Shown here one piece after another: positions 54,755 to 64,000 of a stretch of DNA of 64,000 bases (the first letter of the stretch is position 1; each line of letters starts with the position of its first letter). Below the pieces are notes generated by a model. That model ran no database searches and had not been told where the DNA came from. It was given only the letters and a program-made list of their open reading frames with translations. Both the position numbers and the translations under genes were made by a program. The DNA comes from Paraburkholderia susongensis (GTDB lineage: Bacteria; Pseudomonadota; Gammaproteobacteria; Burkholderiales; Burkholderiaceae). The stretch lies in NCBI RefSeq assembly GCF_900177725.1, contig NZ_FXAT01000003.1:496001-560000 (forward strand). The letters run 5' to 3'.

Positions 54755-55303
54755 ATGAATTCACGCAGGATCGCCGTGCGCCGTTCGGGTGTGCACGGCA
54801 AAGGCGTGTTTGCACTCGAACCGATTGCGGCCGGCGAGCGGCTGATCGAATACAAGGGCGAGCGGATCTCGTGGAAAGAAGCGCTGCGCCGTCATCCGCA
54901 CAACCCGGCTGAACCGAATCACACGTTCTATTTCGCGCTGGATAGCGGCAAGGTGATCGACGGCAAGGTGAGCGGCAATAGTGCGCGCTGGATCAATCAC
55001 TCGTGTGCGCCGAACTGCGAAGCCGAGGAAATCGACGGCCACGTGTACGTGCATGCGCTGCGCGATATCGCGGAAGGCGAGGAAGTGTTTTACGACTACG
55101 GTCTCGTGATCGACGCGCGTCAGACGAAGAAGCTCAAGAAGGAATACGAATGCCGCTGCGGCGCGCGCAAGTGCCGCGGCACGATGCTGGCGCCGCCGGA
55201 GAAGGAGAAAGGCAAAGGAGGCAGCAAAGCCGCCAGGTCGGATAAGTCCACGGGCAAGTCCGACAAATCCAGCAAGCCGGCGAAGAAATCGAAGAAGAAA
55301 TAA
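54755..55303 (+). CDS. SET-domain protein-lysine methyltransferase
   Basis: A 182-residue protein with a compact SET domain: HGKGVFALEPIAAGERLIEYKGE, INHSCAPNCEAE (NHSCxPN, 81-88) that binds SAM, FYDYG (112-116) with catalytic Tyr, and a post-SET CRCGARKCRG (Cys133, 135, 140) that would bind zinc. The tail from about residue 149 is almost entirely Lys, Ser and Gly and resembles histone H1 or alanine/lysine-rich nucleoid proteins. SET enzymes methylate lysines on proteins, in bacteria often ribosomal or nucleoid proteins. AAGGA precedes the ATG at 54755. Confidence 0.92.
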   Translation: MNSRRIAVRRSGVHGKGVFALEPIAAGERLIEYKGERISWKEALRRHPHNPAEPNHTFYFALDSGKVIDGKVSGNSARWINHSCAPNCEAEEIDGHVYVHALRDIAEGEEVFYDYGLVIDARQTKKLKKEYECRCGARKCRGTMLAPPEKEKGKGGSKAARSDKSTGKSDKSSKPAKKSKKK

Positions 55304-55359
55304 GCGTGGCGAGATGCGTCCGCCCAAGGTTGTACCGGGCGTTCGCATCCTTCCCACCG

Positions 55360-56865
55360 CTATATGTCCATCGGCGCCGAGTGCGCCGATTTTTTTGCCG
55401 TGCGTGGTGCGTCGGCATTCGTCGCGGCGCCAGGCGCTTCGGTGCGCATCAGCGGAACTCGCGCGATAAAACGTGCACCGCCTTCCGGCGCGTCCTCGTA
55501 ATGCACGCTGCCGTGATGCAGCACCATGATGTCATGGACGATCGCAAGGCCAAGACCCGCGCCGCTATCCACCCCCGCTTCGCTCTGGCCGTCGCCGCGG
55601 AAGAACCGCTTGAACAGATCAGCCTGCTGGGAGCGCGGCACGCCCGGCCCATTGTCTTCGACGATGATCTCCGCCATGCGCACGCCGTCGATCAGCGTCT
55701 GCGAAACGGTGACCGTGATGCGTCCGCCGTCGATGCGCGACGGCGGGACATACTTGAGCGCGTTATCGAGCAGATTCGCGATCACTTCGTGCAGCAGCAC
55801 CGGATTGCCGCGCGCGGTCAATGGATGATCGTTCGAGGGGTCGTCGAGGCGCTGGAAACCGAGGTCGACCTGCACCGCGAGCGCACGCGGCACCCATTCC
55901 GCGCCGGTGTCGAACGCGAGCGCGGCCATATCGACATTGACGAAGCGTGCCGCCTGTTCGCCCGGCTCGGCCCGTGCAAGCGACAGCAATTGATTCGACA
56001 GCCGTACCGCGCGGTCAGCCGCGGCACGCAATTCGCGCACGGCGGTGAGCGTCTGCTGCGGATCGCGCGCGACGGCTGCCTGTTCCGCGTGCAGCTTCAC
56101 CGCCGTGAGCGGCGTGCGCAACTGATGCGCGGCGTCGGCGATAAATTTGCGCTGGGCATCGAGCGCGCTTTTCAGACGGTCGAGCAGCGCGTTCAGTGCG
56201 CCGGTGAGTGGGCGGATTTCGACCGGCACATAAGTTTCGTCGACCGGCTCGAGCGACGTGTGTGTCTGCCGGTTCAGCGAATCGGCGAGCGCGGTCAGCG
56301 GATTGAGCTGCTGGTTGACGACGCGCCACACGATCACCCAGCCGGCCAGTAGCAGCAACAGCAGCGGCATCATGATCGCAACGAGAAACTCGGCGGCGAT
56401 GCGAAACCGGTGATGCACGGCCTGACCCACTTCGACGACGATCGGATTGCCTTTCGGCTGTTCGACCCGCACCTGCGCGACGCGCACCGTCACGCCTTCG
56501 TACTGCGTTTCGAACACGTACGCGTAATGCATGCGGCGCACGCTGGTGCCTTGCAACGGCAGGTTGTGGTCGCCGGCGATTTCGGTGTCGCCGGTGCTGA
56601 TCCGGTAGACGAGATGCTCGACCGGATCGGAGAACATCGCTTGCGCGAGCGGGGGCACCGTGATCGGCGCTTCCGGTCCGGCAATCTGGATCTGTCTGGA
56701 GATCGCGGTGGCGAGGTCGGCGAGCGAACGGTCGACGACGTGCTGCGTGTACTGCCAGGCGAGCCAGTAAGCGATCAGGCCGCTCATTAGCGCGAGCAGC
56801 GAAAGGGGAGCAGCGAGGCGCCGCAGCAGCGTGCGGCGCAAACTATTGGCGGCCGGCTGAGGCAT
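55360..56865 (-). CDS. Sensor histidine kinase, TctE/QseC-like
   Basis: A 501-residue membrane kinase. The first span is at 20-37, then a periplasmic 2CSK-N type sensor domain (40-155), second span 159-181, a HAMP-like linker, the H-box ADAAHQLRTPLTAVKLH with His247, and the ATPase domain (N-box NLLDNALKYVPP, G1 DNGPGVP, G2 GAGLGLAIVHD). The tail of about 30 residues is Ala/Pro-rich. It is encoded 60 nt after the response regulator, its cognate partner. Its last codons overlap a terminator of the convergent SET gene. Ligand unknown; TctE relatives sense tricarboxylates. Confidence 0.93.
   Translation of the reverse strand: MPQPAANSLRRTLLRRLAAPLSLLALMSGLIAYWLAWQYTQHVVDRSLADLATAISRQIQIAGPEAPITVPPLAQAMFSDPVEHLVYRISTGDTEIAGDHNLPLQGTSVRRMHYAYVFETQYEGVTVRVAQVRVEQPKGNPIVVEVGQAVHHRFRIAAEFLVAIMMPLLLLLLAGWVIVWRVVNQQLNPLTALADSLNRQTHTSLEPVDETYVPVEIRPLTGALNALLDRLKSALDAQRKFIADAAHQLRTPLTAVKLHAEQAAVARDPQQTLTAVRELRAAADRAVRLSNQLLSLARAEPGEQAARFVNVDMAALAFDTGAEWVPRALAVQVDLGFQRLDDPSNDHPLTARGNPVLLHEVIANLLDNALKYVPPSRIDGGRITVTVSQTLIDGVRMAEIIVEDNGPGVPRSQQADLFKRFFRGDGQSEAGVDSGAGLGLAIVHDIMVLHHGSVHYEDAPEGGARFIARVPLMRTEAPGAATNADAPRTAKKSAHSAPMDI
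55370..55396 (+). terminator. Rho-independent terminator of the SET gene
   Basis: Perfect 8-bp stem ATCGGCGC / GCGCCGAT with a 5-nt loop followed by six T. It is embedded in the final codons of the convergent histidine kinase gene. Confidence 0.8.
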
Positions 56866-56924
56866 GGTCGTACGAGCGGGGGTAGAGCGTCAGGCCGCGA
56901 CGCAATGCGCGGCCCTTGTGACGA

Positions 56925-57611
56925 TTATGCGGCCTGGCGGATTTCCTGCAACAGGTAACCGAAGCCACGCACGGTGACAATTTCGACACGGCAGTTCTCG
57001 AGCTTTTTGCGCACGCGGTGCACGTAGACTTCGATCGCGGTGTCGCCGAGATCGCCGCCGAAGTGCGTGAGGTGATCCTGCAGTTGCGCCTTGCTGACCA
57101 CACGGCCATGACGCAGCAGCAGCATTTCGAGCACCGCGAATTCACGCGGCGACAGTTCGAGCGGCTTGTCGTCGTTGAAGATGCGGCGATCGACGCCCGA
57201 CAGGCGCACCCCGCCCAGCGACACTTCCGGGCGCGGCATGTCGCCGTGCGGACCGCTGCGGCGCATCACCGCGCGAATGCGCGCTTCGAGTTCGGCGGGT
57301 TCGAACGGCTTCAGCATGTAGTCGTCGGCGCCGGAGTTGAGACCTTGCACGCGGTCGTTCAACTCGTCGCGCGCGGTGAGGATGATGACCGGCGTGTGGC
57401 GATTGCTCTGGCGGAAACGCGAGAGCAGCGTCATGCCGTCGATGCCCGGCAGACCGAGGTCGAGAATCACCAGTTCGTGGCGGTTTTGCGTGAGGGCCTG
57501 CTCGGCAAAGATGCCGTCGTGGACCATGTCGACGGTGAAGCCGGCTTGTTCGAGACTGCTTTGGATGCCGCGTGCGATGGGGCGGTCATCTTCGATCAGA
57601 AGGAGTCGCAT
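56925..57611 (-). CDS. OmpR-family response regulator
   Basis: A 228-residue two-domain regulator. The receiver has acidic pair EDD at 7-9, phosphorylated Asp51 in LVILDLGLPGIDG, Thr in ILTARDE and Lys in YMLKPFEPAEL. The winged-helix effector follows (ELSPREFAVLEMLLLRHGRV, DTAIEVYVHRVRKKLE, IVTVRGFGYLL). It precedes the kinase gene on the same strand; phosphorylated it would regulate unknown genes. QseB/TctD type by sequence. Confidence 0.95.
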   Translation of the reverse strand: MRLLLIEDDRPIARGIQSSLEQAGFTVDMVHDGIFAEQALTQNRHELVILDLGLPGIDGMTLLSRFRQSNRHTPVIILTARDELNDRVQGLNSGADDYMLKPFEPAELEARIRAVMRRSGPHGDMPRPEVSLGGVRLSGVDRRIFNDDKPLELSPREFAVLEMLLLRHGRVVSKAQLQDHLTHFGGDLGDTAIEVYVHRVRKKLENCRVEIVTVRGFGYLLQEIRQAA

Positions 57612-57760
57612 GGATTTCGCTCAAGTACAATGGGTTTAGGCGTTTGGGCAAGCGGTTCGCCGGGGCGCCTGCTGCACAGGCAGCGTGCGAAGTGGCGGAA
57701 AACTCGCCACGAAGCCGCTGCCGAGCCGACTCGAAGCGCCTTGCTAGCCATCACGAAGTC

Positions 57761-57985
57761 ATGTCCGATATAAGCATTCACGAACTGGAAGCCGCGATCA
57801 ACTTCTGGCGCGCCCGCTCACCTTCAAGCGGCGACGAACTCGTTCTGTGCAAGGAGGCAAGCGCGCTCTCCAAGCCGTATGCGCTGCTGATTGTACAGCG
57901 TCAGCAGTCGCTAACACTGGATCGTTTGGACCCGATTGCAAAGCAGGCATGGGAATCTTACGTTCGACTTAATAATAGCCTGTAG
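57761..57985 (+). CDS. DUF3717-family small protein
   Basis: A 74-residue protein matching the small DUF3717 pattern: ISIHELEAAINFWRARSPS at the N-terminus, ELVLCKEASALSKPYALLIV, and LTLDRLDPIAKQAWESY. It is found in Burkholderiales, no function assigned. The ATG at 57761 was chosen because conservation starts there. Single gene. Confidence 0.75.
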   Translation: MSDISIHELEAAINFWRARSPSSGDELVLCKEASALSKPYALLIVQRQQSLTLDRLDPIAKQAWESYVRLNNSL

Positions 57986-58089
57986 AACTGAAGGTTTGTC
58001 TAGGGAATTGCCTGCATTCCCCTTTCATTCTGGCCTAATTGTCCGGTGCGCGACGTATAAACGCGCCCAAAACGCAGCAGTTCTTTGTA

Positions 58090-58380
58090 TTACACGGTAA
58101 CACTGTCGATAAACCTTGCAAGCCTGATGTCGCGCTCGGTCACGCCATTGACTTCATGCGTGGACAGCGTGATCTCCACCTTGCTGTACACATTGAACCA
58201 TTCCGGGTGGTGATCCATCTCCTGTGCCTTGATCGCTACGCGCGTCATGAAGCCGAAGGCCTCGTTGAAATCGGCGAATTCGAATGCGCGGCGGATCGCG
58301 TCGCGGTCCTCGACAGCTTGCCAGCCTTTGAGCGTAGCCAACTGCTGGGCGCGTTCCGCGGAAGTCAGTTTCTGAATCAT
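58090..58380 (-). CDS. phhB: Pterin-4a-carbinolamine dehydratase
   Basis: A 96-residue enzyme that dehydrates 4a-hydroxytetrahydropterin, recycling the cofactor of phenylalanine hydroxylase. The signature [20 protein letters not shown] with the catalytic HH, and [23 protein letters not shown], are diagnostic. The ATG at 58380 gives the family length. The expected partner phhA is not adjacent; upstream DNA to 58632 has no gene. An Lrp-type regulator is divergent. Confidence 0.93.
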   Translation of the reverse strand: MIQKLTSAERAQQLATLKGWQAVEDRDAIRRAFEFADFNEAFGFMTRVAIKAQEMDHHPEWFNVYSKVEITLSTHEVNGVTERDIRLARFIDSVTV

Positions 58381-58632
58381 GGCGCTACCTCGCTGATCGA
58401 GCACGCGCGCCGGTGGGCGTGCGCATTCGTTATTTTTTCATGGATGCGGCGGGGGTGTTGCCAGGTAGTCCGGCGTGCGGGCTTGATCGCGCTCGTGCTT
58501 CGACACGATGCTCGCGGCGTGAATCGCGTGAAATGAGGGGTGCGAGTGTAGAGCGGTGAGCGCACAGAAAAAGCGTCTTATGAGTATGAAACAGCATTGA
58601 TATGCAATAATTCTGCATTGAGTAACGATTTA

Positions 58633-59136
58633 ATGCGGGCTATCGATATGCTGGAACTCGATCACTTCGATCTGGCGCTGCTGGACGTGCTGCAGCGCTT
58701 TGGCCGGGCCACGCATCAGCAACTGGCCGACCAGGTGCCGTTGTCGCCCTCGCAGATCGGGCGGCGTTTGCAGCGGCTGGAACAGGTGGGCGTGGTGGAT
58801 GGCTACCGCGTCGTGTTGCGCCCGGAAAAGCTCGGCCTTGGCGTCACCGCTTTCACGAGCTTGAAATTGAAGCATCACGGCGATTCGATCATCGAACAGT
58901 TCCAGCAGCAGATCGACATGCTGCCGGAAGTGCTTGAGTGTCATGCGGTGGTCGGCGATGCCGACTATCTGTTACGCATCGTCGCGCCCGATCTGAACTA
59001 CCTTTCCACCTTCGTGATGAAGAAGCTGATGCGCGTGCCGGGCGTCGATAGTGTGCGCTCGAATATCGTGCTGACCACGTTCAAGCGCAATGGGCCGTTG
59101 CCGCTTGGACATCTCGCGCCGGGGGCGGCGGTCTGA
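58633..59136 (+). CDS. Lrp/AsnC-family regulator
   Basis: A 167-residue regulator. An N-terminal HTH (LDHFDLALLDVLQRFGRATH, PLSPSQIGRRLQRLEQVGVV) and a C-terminal RAM/AsnC domain (TAFTSLKLKHHGDSI, LPEVLECHAVVGDADYLLRI) are present. It is divergent from phhB, so it may control aromatic amino-acid catabolism. An ATG 36 nt upstream and one 15 nt downstream are alternative starts; none has a strong SD. Confidence 0.9.
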   Translation: MRAIDMLELDHFDLALLDVLQRFGRATHQQLADQVPLSPSQIGRRLQRLEQVGVVDGYRVVLRPEKLGLGVTAFTSLKLKHHGDSIIEQFQQQIDMLPEVLECHAVVGDADYLLRIVAPDLNYLSTFVMKKLMRVPGVDSVRSNIVLTTFKRNGPLPLGHLAPGAAV

Positions 59137-59255
59137 TGCTGCTCGGCTCGTTGTGCGCACGGCGGCTTCGCGGCCGTTTCGCCGCGCTCGCCGCTCAAGC
59201 GATACGTGAAGACGGCCGCGCGCGGCACGCCGCAGCCCGTGACGCCGCTTGAACT

Positions 59256-59792
59256 TTATGCGGCCTGCTTCGGCTCGCTCTCCGCGTTCAGCAGATCGAC
59301 ATAAGCGACCGGCACCAGATCCGCTTCCGGCACGCCGAGGCTTTTGAACATCGCCAGCGCTTCCGCGTGGCCGCTTTCTTCGTCGTCGTCCTGCGCGAGC
59401 ACCACTTCGAGTTCGACAAAATCGCCGAGACCGTCGACGCGGTCCAGATGAATCCGGGTGCGCCCGCTCAGATACACATGCCGCTCTTTCGTGACGATGC
59501 CGCGCGTGGTCAGCGCGGTCGCGAGCAGCGAATGCATCGCTTCGGGGTTCGTCACGGGACTGCGCGTGTAGTACGAGGCCTTCGGGCCGTCGCGGTCGTC
59601 ACGCTGGTAGAAGATCAGCTCGGCGGGCGTGCCGTCGTCGAACTGGCGCAGCTTGAGACGGCCGCGCGGCACGTCGTAGAAAAAGTCCTGCTGGCGGAAG
59701 ATCAGCGGCGCGTCGGTCGCGAGTTGCGCCGCGCGCTCGCGCAGCTGCTCGAAATGCTGGGCGCGGGCTTTGATTTCGATGTTGCGTGCCAT
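59256..59792 (-). CDS. CYTH-domain protein, class IV adenylate cyclase-like
   Basis: A 178-residue CyaB/thiamine-triphosphatase-type tunnel protein. The N-terminal signature NIEIKAR with Glu6 and Lys8 (the usual first Glu is Asn), KLRQFDD, ELIFYQR, RIHLDRVDGLGDFVELEVVL supply the basic and acidic residues lining the tunnel. The family hydrolyses triphosphates or cyclises ATP; activity cannot be predicted. Single gene. Confidence 0.88.
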   Translation of the reverse strand: MARNIEIKARAQHFEQLRERAAQLATDAPLIFRQQDFFYDVPRGRLKLRQFDDGTPAELIFYQRDDRDGPKASYYTRSPVTNPEAMHSLLATALTTRGIVTKERHVYLSGRTRIHLDRVDGLGDFVELEVVLAQDDDEESGHAEALAMFKSLGVPEADLVPVAYVDLLNAESEPKQAA

Positions 59793-60180
59793 GTCAGGCT
59801 CCTGTCGATGGATGGGGTGACCGGCGGCTTCGGGCGTTGCCGCTGTTGCCGGGCGAAGCTGCCGGGAAAGACAAAGTCAGGCGGAACAGAAGAGGGGGCG
59901 GGGTCGGTGAGCAGGCAGAAACCTCCAATCTAACAAAAACTGTGTGACGGCGCGGTTTCAGTCGGAGACGGAAGTGGGGCAGCAGCGTTGCGGCCCGGAT
60001 GCTTCCTCACAGGGAACGCAACGGAACCGCGCTGCGGCGAATTTCGCGTTAACGCGTTTTCGCCGGATTACGCGGCTTGCCGCGCATGCGTGGCATTAGC
60101 GCTGCTCATATCGCGATGTGCGGCGCAGTGCCACATTGGCCGACAGGGCTGACAGCTTCAGGCCGCGTTCGCGCCCGAGC
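59793..60180. other. Intergenic stretch without a supported gene
   Basis: 388 bp between two minus-strand genes. No SD-preceded ORF, terminator with T-run or clear promoter was recognised. Confidence 0.5.
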
Positions 60181-61080
60181 TCAATTCGCCCACTGCTGCT
60201 CGATCAGCTTCAGCGCGGCCGCAATCGCCGGTTCGTTTCTGCGTTTCTCGAGCGTGACGAAGCTGAGCTGGGTCGGCACGGTGATTCCCTCGACGATCGT
60301 CAGCGCGTGCGCATGCGCTTCGGCGATCGCGATGGCGTCGCGAGCGAGCGTGAGGCCGACGCCCGATTTGACCAGATCGAGCATCGACGGCTCCTGGTCC
60401 ACCTCCGCCACCTTGACCGGCTTCACGCCCGCCTCGGCGAAGCAGCGCGATAACAGCCGATTGTGCGCGGAGGCGGGCGGCGTCCAGATCCACGGCAGCG
60501 CGGCCAGCGAGCGCCAGTCGCGCGCACCCTTGACGCGGTCTTTCCAGCCGGCCGGCGCAAGCACGCGATACTGGAAGTGTGTGAGCGTCACCGCGTGAAA
60601 CGCCGGGCCGTCGCGCGTTTCCTCGTCGGACGGCACGCCGATGTAGTAGCCAACGTCCAGCTCGCCCACGCGAATCTGCTCGAGCACCCATCCCGACATG
60701 CCGTGGCGCAACGCCGTTTCGATCTGCGGCCAGGTCTCGACGAGCTGCTTCAGAAAGCCGCCGAGGCGCAGGAATGCGGGATCGAGAATCGTACCGATGC
60801 GCAGGCGTCCGCGCACCTCCTGGCGCAGCGACTGCGCGGCGCGCTGCACGTCGGCTGCCGCGCCGAGCGCGCGTTCGGCATGCGGCAAGAGTGCCTGCCC
60901 GTCGCGCGTGAGCGTGAGCCCGTGCGAAGTCCGCGTGAATAGCGTCACGCCAAGCGCCTCCTGCAAATGCTTGATTTGCAGGCTGACGGCGGGTTGGGTC
61001 AGATGGAGTTGCACCGCGGCACGCGTGAGGTTGCCCTCGCGTGCGACGGTGATGAAAGCCCGGAGCAGAGTCAGATCCAT
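60181..61080 (-). CDS. LysR-family regulator, probable regulator of mmsA
   Basis: A 299-residue LysR-type regulator. The HTH is [20 protein letters not shown] plus [22 protein letters not shown]; the effector domain follows from [16 protein letters not shown]. It is divergent from mmsA with 162 bp between starts, the usual arrangement for control of the neighbouring catabolic operon. Effector unknown. Confidence 0.92.
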   Translation of the reverse strand: MDLTLLRAFITVAREGNLTRAAVQLHLTQPAVSLQIKHLQEALGVTLFTRTSHGLTLTRDGQALLPHAERALGAAADVQRAAQSLRQEVRGRLRIGTILDPAFLRLGGFLKQLVETWPQIETALRHGMSGWVLEQIRVGELDVGYYIGVPSDEETRDGPAFHAVTLTHFQYRVLAPAGWKDRVKGARDWRSLAALPWIWTPPASAHNRLLSRCFAEAGVKPVKVAEVDQEPSMLDLVKSGVGLTLARDAIAIAEAHAHALTIVEGITVPTQLSFVTLEKRRNEPAIAAALKLIEQQWAN

Positions 61081-61242
61081 ACACTGATATTAGCGCGGCT
61101 TATAGCTCAGTTGAGCAATACTCATTGGATTTGTCCCGCGAAAGGGCCGTACGCTTGGCGTTCAAGACGCCCGCACAGGCGCTTCATGCGTGAGGCGCGT
61201 GCTCCACGCCGGGCTAAAGGACACCACAGGAAGAGGACAAAG

Positions 61243-62796
61243 ATGAGCGAGACATATCGGAACGAAACCGCGCGGAACGAAACCGTGCGCAGCGCAGCCG
61301 GCGCCCGCGCGCTGGCGCATTTCATCAACGGCAAGGTTGTCGACGGCACGAGCGGCCGTTTCGGCGATGTCTTCAATCCGGCGCTCGGCAGCGTGAGCGC
61401 ACGCGTGCCGCTCGCGAGCGTCGCCGAAGTGGACGCCGCGGTCGCTGCCGCGAAGGCCGCCTTCCCCGCATGGAGCGAAACCGCGCCGATCAAACGGGCG
61501 CGCGTGCTCTTCAAGTTCAAGGAATTGCTCGACCGTCACCACGACGAACTCGCGGAACTGATTACGCGCGAGCACGGCAAGGTGTTTTCCGATGCGAAGG
61601 GCGAGGTGATGCGCGGCATCGAGATCGTCGAGTTCGCATGCGGCATTCCGAATCTGCTCAAGACCGATTTCACCGATCAGATCGGGGGCGGCATCGACAA
61701 CTGGAATCTGCGCCAGCCGCTCGGCGTGGTCGCCGGTATCACGCCGTTCAACTTCCCGATGATGGTGCCGTGCTGGATGTTCCCGGTCGCGATCGCGTGC
61801 GGCAATACGTTCGTGCTGAAGCCGTCCGAGCGCGATCCGTCGGCGTCGAACCGGCTTGCCGAACTGCTCAAGGAAGCGGGGCTGCCGGACGGCGTATTCA
61901 ACGTCGTGCATGGAGACAAGGTCGCGGTCGACGCGCTGCTCGTGCATCCCGATGTGAGCGCGCTCTCGTTCGTCGGCTCGACGCCGATCGCCGAGTACAT
62001 CTATACGGAAGGCACGAAGCACGGCAAGCGCGTGCAGGCGTTGGGCGGCGCAAAGAATCACCTCGTCGTGATGCCCGATGCCGATCTCGACCAGGCCGTC
62101 GACGCATTGATCGGCGCCGCGTACGGTTCGGCCGGCGAGCGCTGCATGGCGATTTCGGTGGCGGTCGCGGTGGGACACATCGCCGACGAACTGATCGAGC
62201 GTCTGACGCCGCGCGTGAAGAGTCTGAAGATTCTCAACGGCATGGAAGCGGTGGCCGAAATGGGTCCGCTCGTGACGGGCACGCATCGCGACAAGGTGGC
62301 AGGCTATATCGACGCCGGCGTTGCGGCGGGCGCGAAGCTCGTCGTCGATGGGCGCGGTCATAAAGTGGCTGGGCACGAGAACGGTTTCTTCCTCGGCGGC
62401 AGCCTGTTCGATGATGTGACGACCGACATGAAGATCTACCGCGAGGAGATTTTCGGGCCGGTGCTGTGCGTCGTGCGCGTGCCGGACTTCGCTTCCGCTG
62501 TCGAACTGATCAACTCCAATCAGTTTGCGAACGGCGTGTCGCTGTTCACGTCCGATGGCGGCGTTGCGCGCGCGTTCTCGCGCCAGATCGAGATCGGCAT
62601 GGTGGGTATCAACGTGCCGATTCCGGTGCCGATGGCATGGCATTCGTTCGGCGGCTGGAAGAAGTCGCTGTTCGGCGATCATCACGCGTACGGTGAAGAA
62701 GGCGTGCGCTTCTATACACGCTACAAGAGCATCATGCAGCGCTGGCCCGACAGCATCGCGAAGGGCGCTGAATTCACGATGCCGGTCGCGAAGTAG
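61243..62796 (+). CDS. mmsA: Methylmalonate-semialdehyde dehydrogenase (CoA-acylating)
   Basis: A 517-residue ALDH-superfamily enzyme oxidising (methyl)malonate semialdehyde to propionyl- or acetyl-CoA in valine, inositol or beta-alanine catabolism. MmsA hallmarks: [31 protein letters not shown], the nucleophile [14 protein letters not shown] with Cys intact, and no general-base Glu, as in the family ([14 protein letters not shown]). A Thr/Asn-rich N-terminal leader of about 18 residues is extra. GAGGA upstream of ATG. Followed by a GMC oxidoreductase gene. Confidence 0.95.
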   Translation: MSETYRNETARNETVRSAAGARALAHFINGKVVDGTSGRFGDVFNPALGSVSARVPLASVAEVDAAVAAAKAAFPAWSETAPIKRARVLFKFKELLDRHHDELAELITREHGKVFSDAKGEVMRGIEIVEFACGIPNLLKTDFTDQIGGGIDNWNLRQPLGVVAGITPFNFPMMVPCWMFPVAIACGNTFVLKPSERDPSASNRLAELLKEAGLPDGVFNVVHGDKVAVDALLVHPDVSALSFVGSTPIAEYIYTEGTKHGKRVQALGGAKNHLVVMPDADLDQAVDALIGAAYGSAGERCMAISVAVAVGHIADELIERLTPRVKSLKILNGMEAVAEMGPLVTGTHRDKVAGYIDAGVAAGAKLVVDGRGHKVAGHENGFFLGGSLFDDVTTDMKIYREEIFGPVLCVVRVPDFASAVELINSNQFANGVSLFTSDGGVARAFSRQIEIGMVGINVPIPVPMAWHSFGGWKKSLFGDHHAYGEEGVRFYTRYKSIMQRWPDSIAKGAEFTMPVAK

Positions 62797-62924
62797 TTCG
62801 CCGTTTGACAGGGCATCTGGCGCGCGCCAAAACAAGAATAACGCGTTGCCGCGCACGCGTGGAAAGCGTGGGGAAACTCCTTGCCAGCCACGTGTGCGCA
62901 GAAAAATGCTTAGGAGACTGAACG

Positions 62925-64000
62925 ATGAGTCACACCGAAAGTGCGTCCACGGCCGCGCGACGGCTCGAAGGCGAATTCGACTACATCATTGTCGGCGCGG
63001 GCACCGCGGGTTGCGTGCTGGCGAACCGGCTCACCGAAGATGCCGATATCAGTGTGTTGCTGCTCGAAGCCGGCGGCAAGGACGATTACCACTGGATCCA
63101 CGTGCCGGTTGGCTACCTGTACTGCATCGGCAACCCTCGCACGGACTGGCTCTATAAGACACAAGCGGAACCGGGCCTGAATGGCCGCGCGCTGTCGTAT
63201 CCGCGCGGGCGCGTGTTGGGCGGCAGTTCGTCGATCAACGGCATGATCTACATGCGTGGGCAGCGCGAGGACTACGACGAATGGGCACGCGCCACGAATG
63301 ATAGTTCGTGGTCGTGGGACTCGGTGCTGCCGGTCTTCAAACGCAGCGAAGATCACTACGGGGGGGCCAACGAATCGCATGGCGCGGGCGGCCCGTGGCG
63401 CGTCGAAAAGCAGCGCCTGAAGTGGAAGATTCTCGAAGAGTTCGCGCAAGCCGCGCAGCAAAACGGCATTCCCGCGACCGACGACTTCAATCGTGGCGAC
63501 AACACCGGCGTCGGTTATTTCGACGTCAATCAGAAGCGCGGCATTCGCTGGAATGCGTCGAAAGCGTTTTTGCGGCCCGCGTTCAAGCGGCCGAATCTCA
63601 CGGTCATTACCGGCGCGCATACGCAGCGTGTCGTGTTCGAAGGGCGCCGCTGCACGGGTGTCGAATATCGTGGCGGCGATGTCGACTATCTCGCCAAAGC
63701 TCGTTGCGAAGTCATCCTTTCCTCGGGCGCGGTCAACTCGCCGCAACTGCTCGAGCTGTCCGGCGTCGGCAACGGCGCGCGGCTGCAGAATCTGGGCATC
63801 GAGGTCGTCAAGGATCTGCGCGGCGTCGGCGAAAATCTGCAGGACCATTTGCAGTTGCGCATGGCCTATAAGGTCGAAGGCGTGCGCACGCTCAACACGA
63901 TGAGCGCGCACTGGTGGGGCAAGCTCATGATCGGCGTGCAGTACGCGCTCTTCCAGAGCGGGCCGATGTCGATGTCGCCGTCGCAACTCGGCGCTTTCGC
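62925..64000 (+). CDS. GMC-family FAD oxidoreductase (choline dehydrogenase-like), partial
   Basis: The first 358 residues of a gene cut by the right edge. FAD-binding GAGTAGCVLANRL (24-36), PRGRVLGGSSSINGM, DFNRGDNTGVGYFDVNQKRG, and GVGENLQDHLQL with SSGAVNSPQLLELSGVG are GMC signatures. AGGAG is nine nt before the ATG. The family oxidises alcohols; specificity is open (choline, glucose-type or short alcohol). Same strand as mmsA, 128 nt downstream, so likely one operon under the LysR regulator. Confidence 0.92.
   Translation, partial: MSHTESASTAARRLEGEFDYIIVGAGTAGCVLANRLTEDADISVLLLEAGGKDDYHWIHVPVGYLYCIGNPRTDWLYKTQAEPGLNGRALSYPRGRVLGGSSSINGMIYMRGQREDYDEWARATNDSSWSWDSVLPVFKRSEDHYGGANESHGAGGPWRVEKQRLKWKILEEFAQAAQQNGIPATDDFNRGDNTGVGYFDVNQKRGIRWNASKAFLRPAFKRPNLTVITGAHTQRVVFEGRRCTGVEYRGGDVDYLAKARCEVILSSGAVNSPQLLELSGVGNGARLQNLGIEVVKDLRGVGENLQDHLQLRMAYKVEGVRTLNTMSAHWWGKLMIGVQYALFQSGPMSMSPSQLGAF

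Noticed and set aside
58381..58632. Possible broken phhA upstream of phhB
   Set aside because: Translated frames show no phenylalanine hydroxylase motifs; the stretch is treated as intergenic.
61162..62856. 564-codon ORF antisense to mmsA
   Set aside because: Shadow frame of a strongly conserved gene; composition dominated by Arg, His and Asp.

Overview
The window looks like part of the main chromosome of a Burkholderiaceae betaproteobacterium, most likely Burkholderia or Paraburkholderia. I base this on high G+C with strong GC-third-position codon use, the rpmH-rnpA-yidD-yidC-mnmE block next to a DnaA box, a Burkholderia-type type II secretion cluster with gspC inverted between gspF and gspG, and Burkholderia-style araFGH and mmsA regions. 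The left edge lies on the rpmH side of the replication origin. No rRNA, tRNA or CRISPR was seen.

Layout. 0-5.2 kb: ribosome, RNase P, membrane insertion and tRNA-modification genes (rpmH, rnpA, yidD, yidC, mnmE), plus a small XRE regulator facing an AT-rich divergent region that carries three palindromes. 5.2-6.7 kb: a tyrosine integrase remnant without its catalytic tyrosine, directly behind an SGI1-like attachment core at the 3' end of mnmE. 6.8-12.4 kb: small membrane or secreted proteins, an SDR, a DJ-1/AraC regulator, a HIT protein and SpeG. 12.5-19.3 kb: L-arabinose ABC transporter (araFGH), an aldehyde dehydrogenase homologue that lacks its active-site Cys and Asn, and a LysR regulator. 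19.4-25.6 kb: YaeQ, a VOC protein, a compact candidate sRNA with two anti-Shine-Dalgarno motifs, the ada-alkA alkylation repair pair, gshA and a lipoprotein. 25.7-30.6 kb: a DHA2 drug exporter with MarR regulator, divergent from a NodT-type outer-membrane channel. 30.7-42.7 kb: complete type II secretion system gspD-E-F / C / G-H-I-J-K-L-M-N. 43-48 kb: lytic transglycosylase, COG0523 metallochaperone GTPase, HU, mnmC. 48-51.9 kb: a CPA2 antiporter and ybdK, bracketed by two non-coding AT-richer segments with DnaA boxes and shared short motifs. 51.9-64 kb: a MarR regulator with a Cys/His cluster, a glutamine amidotransferase, an OYE-family reductase, a SET-domain methyltransferase with Lys-rich tail, a TctE/QseC-like two-component pair, DUF3717, phhB, an Lrp regulator, a CYTH protein, and a LysR-mmsA-GMC oxidoreductase group that runs off the right edge.

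How the genes relate. MnmE and MnmC act on the same wobble-uridine modification of tRNA. YidD and YidC serve membrane-protein biogenesis. AraF delivers arabinose to AraG/AraH. The Gsp genes form one secretion machine. Ada and AlkA are translationally coupled for alkylation repair. The most noteworthy non-coding signals are the anti-SD sRNA candidate (20.6 kb), a terminator-like hairpin inside rnpA, long perfect hairpins at 11.7, 15.3 and 25.7 kb, and the DnaA-box segments near 48 and 51.6 kb. All names come from reading motifs and remembered family features; no database search was run.
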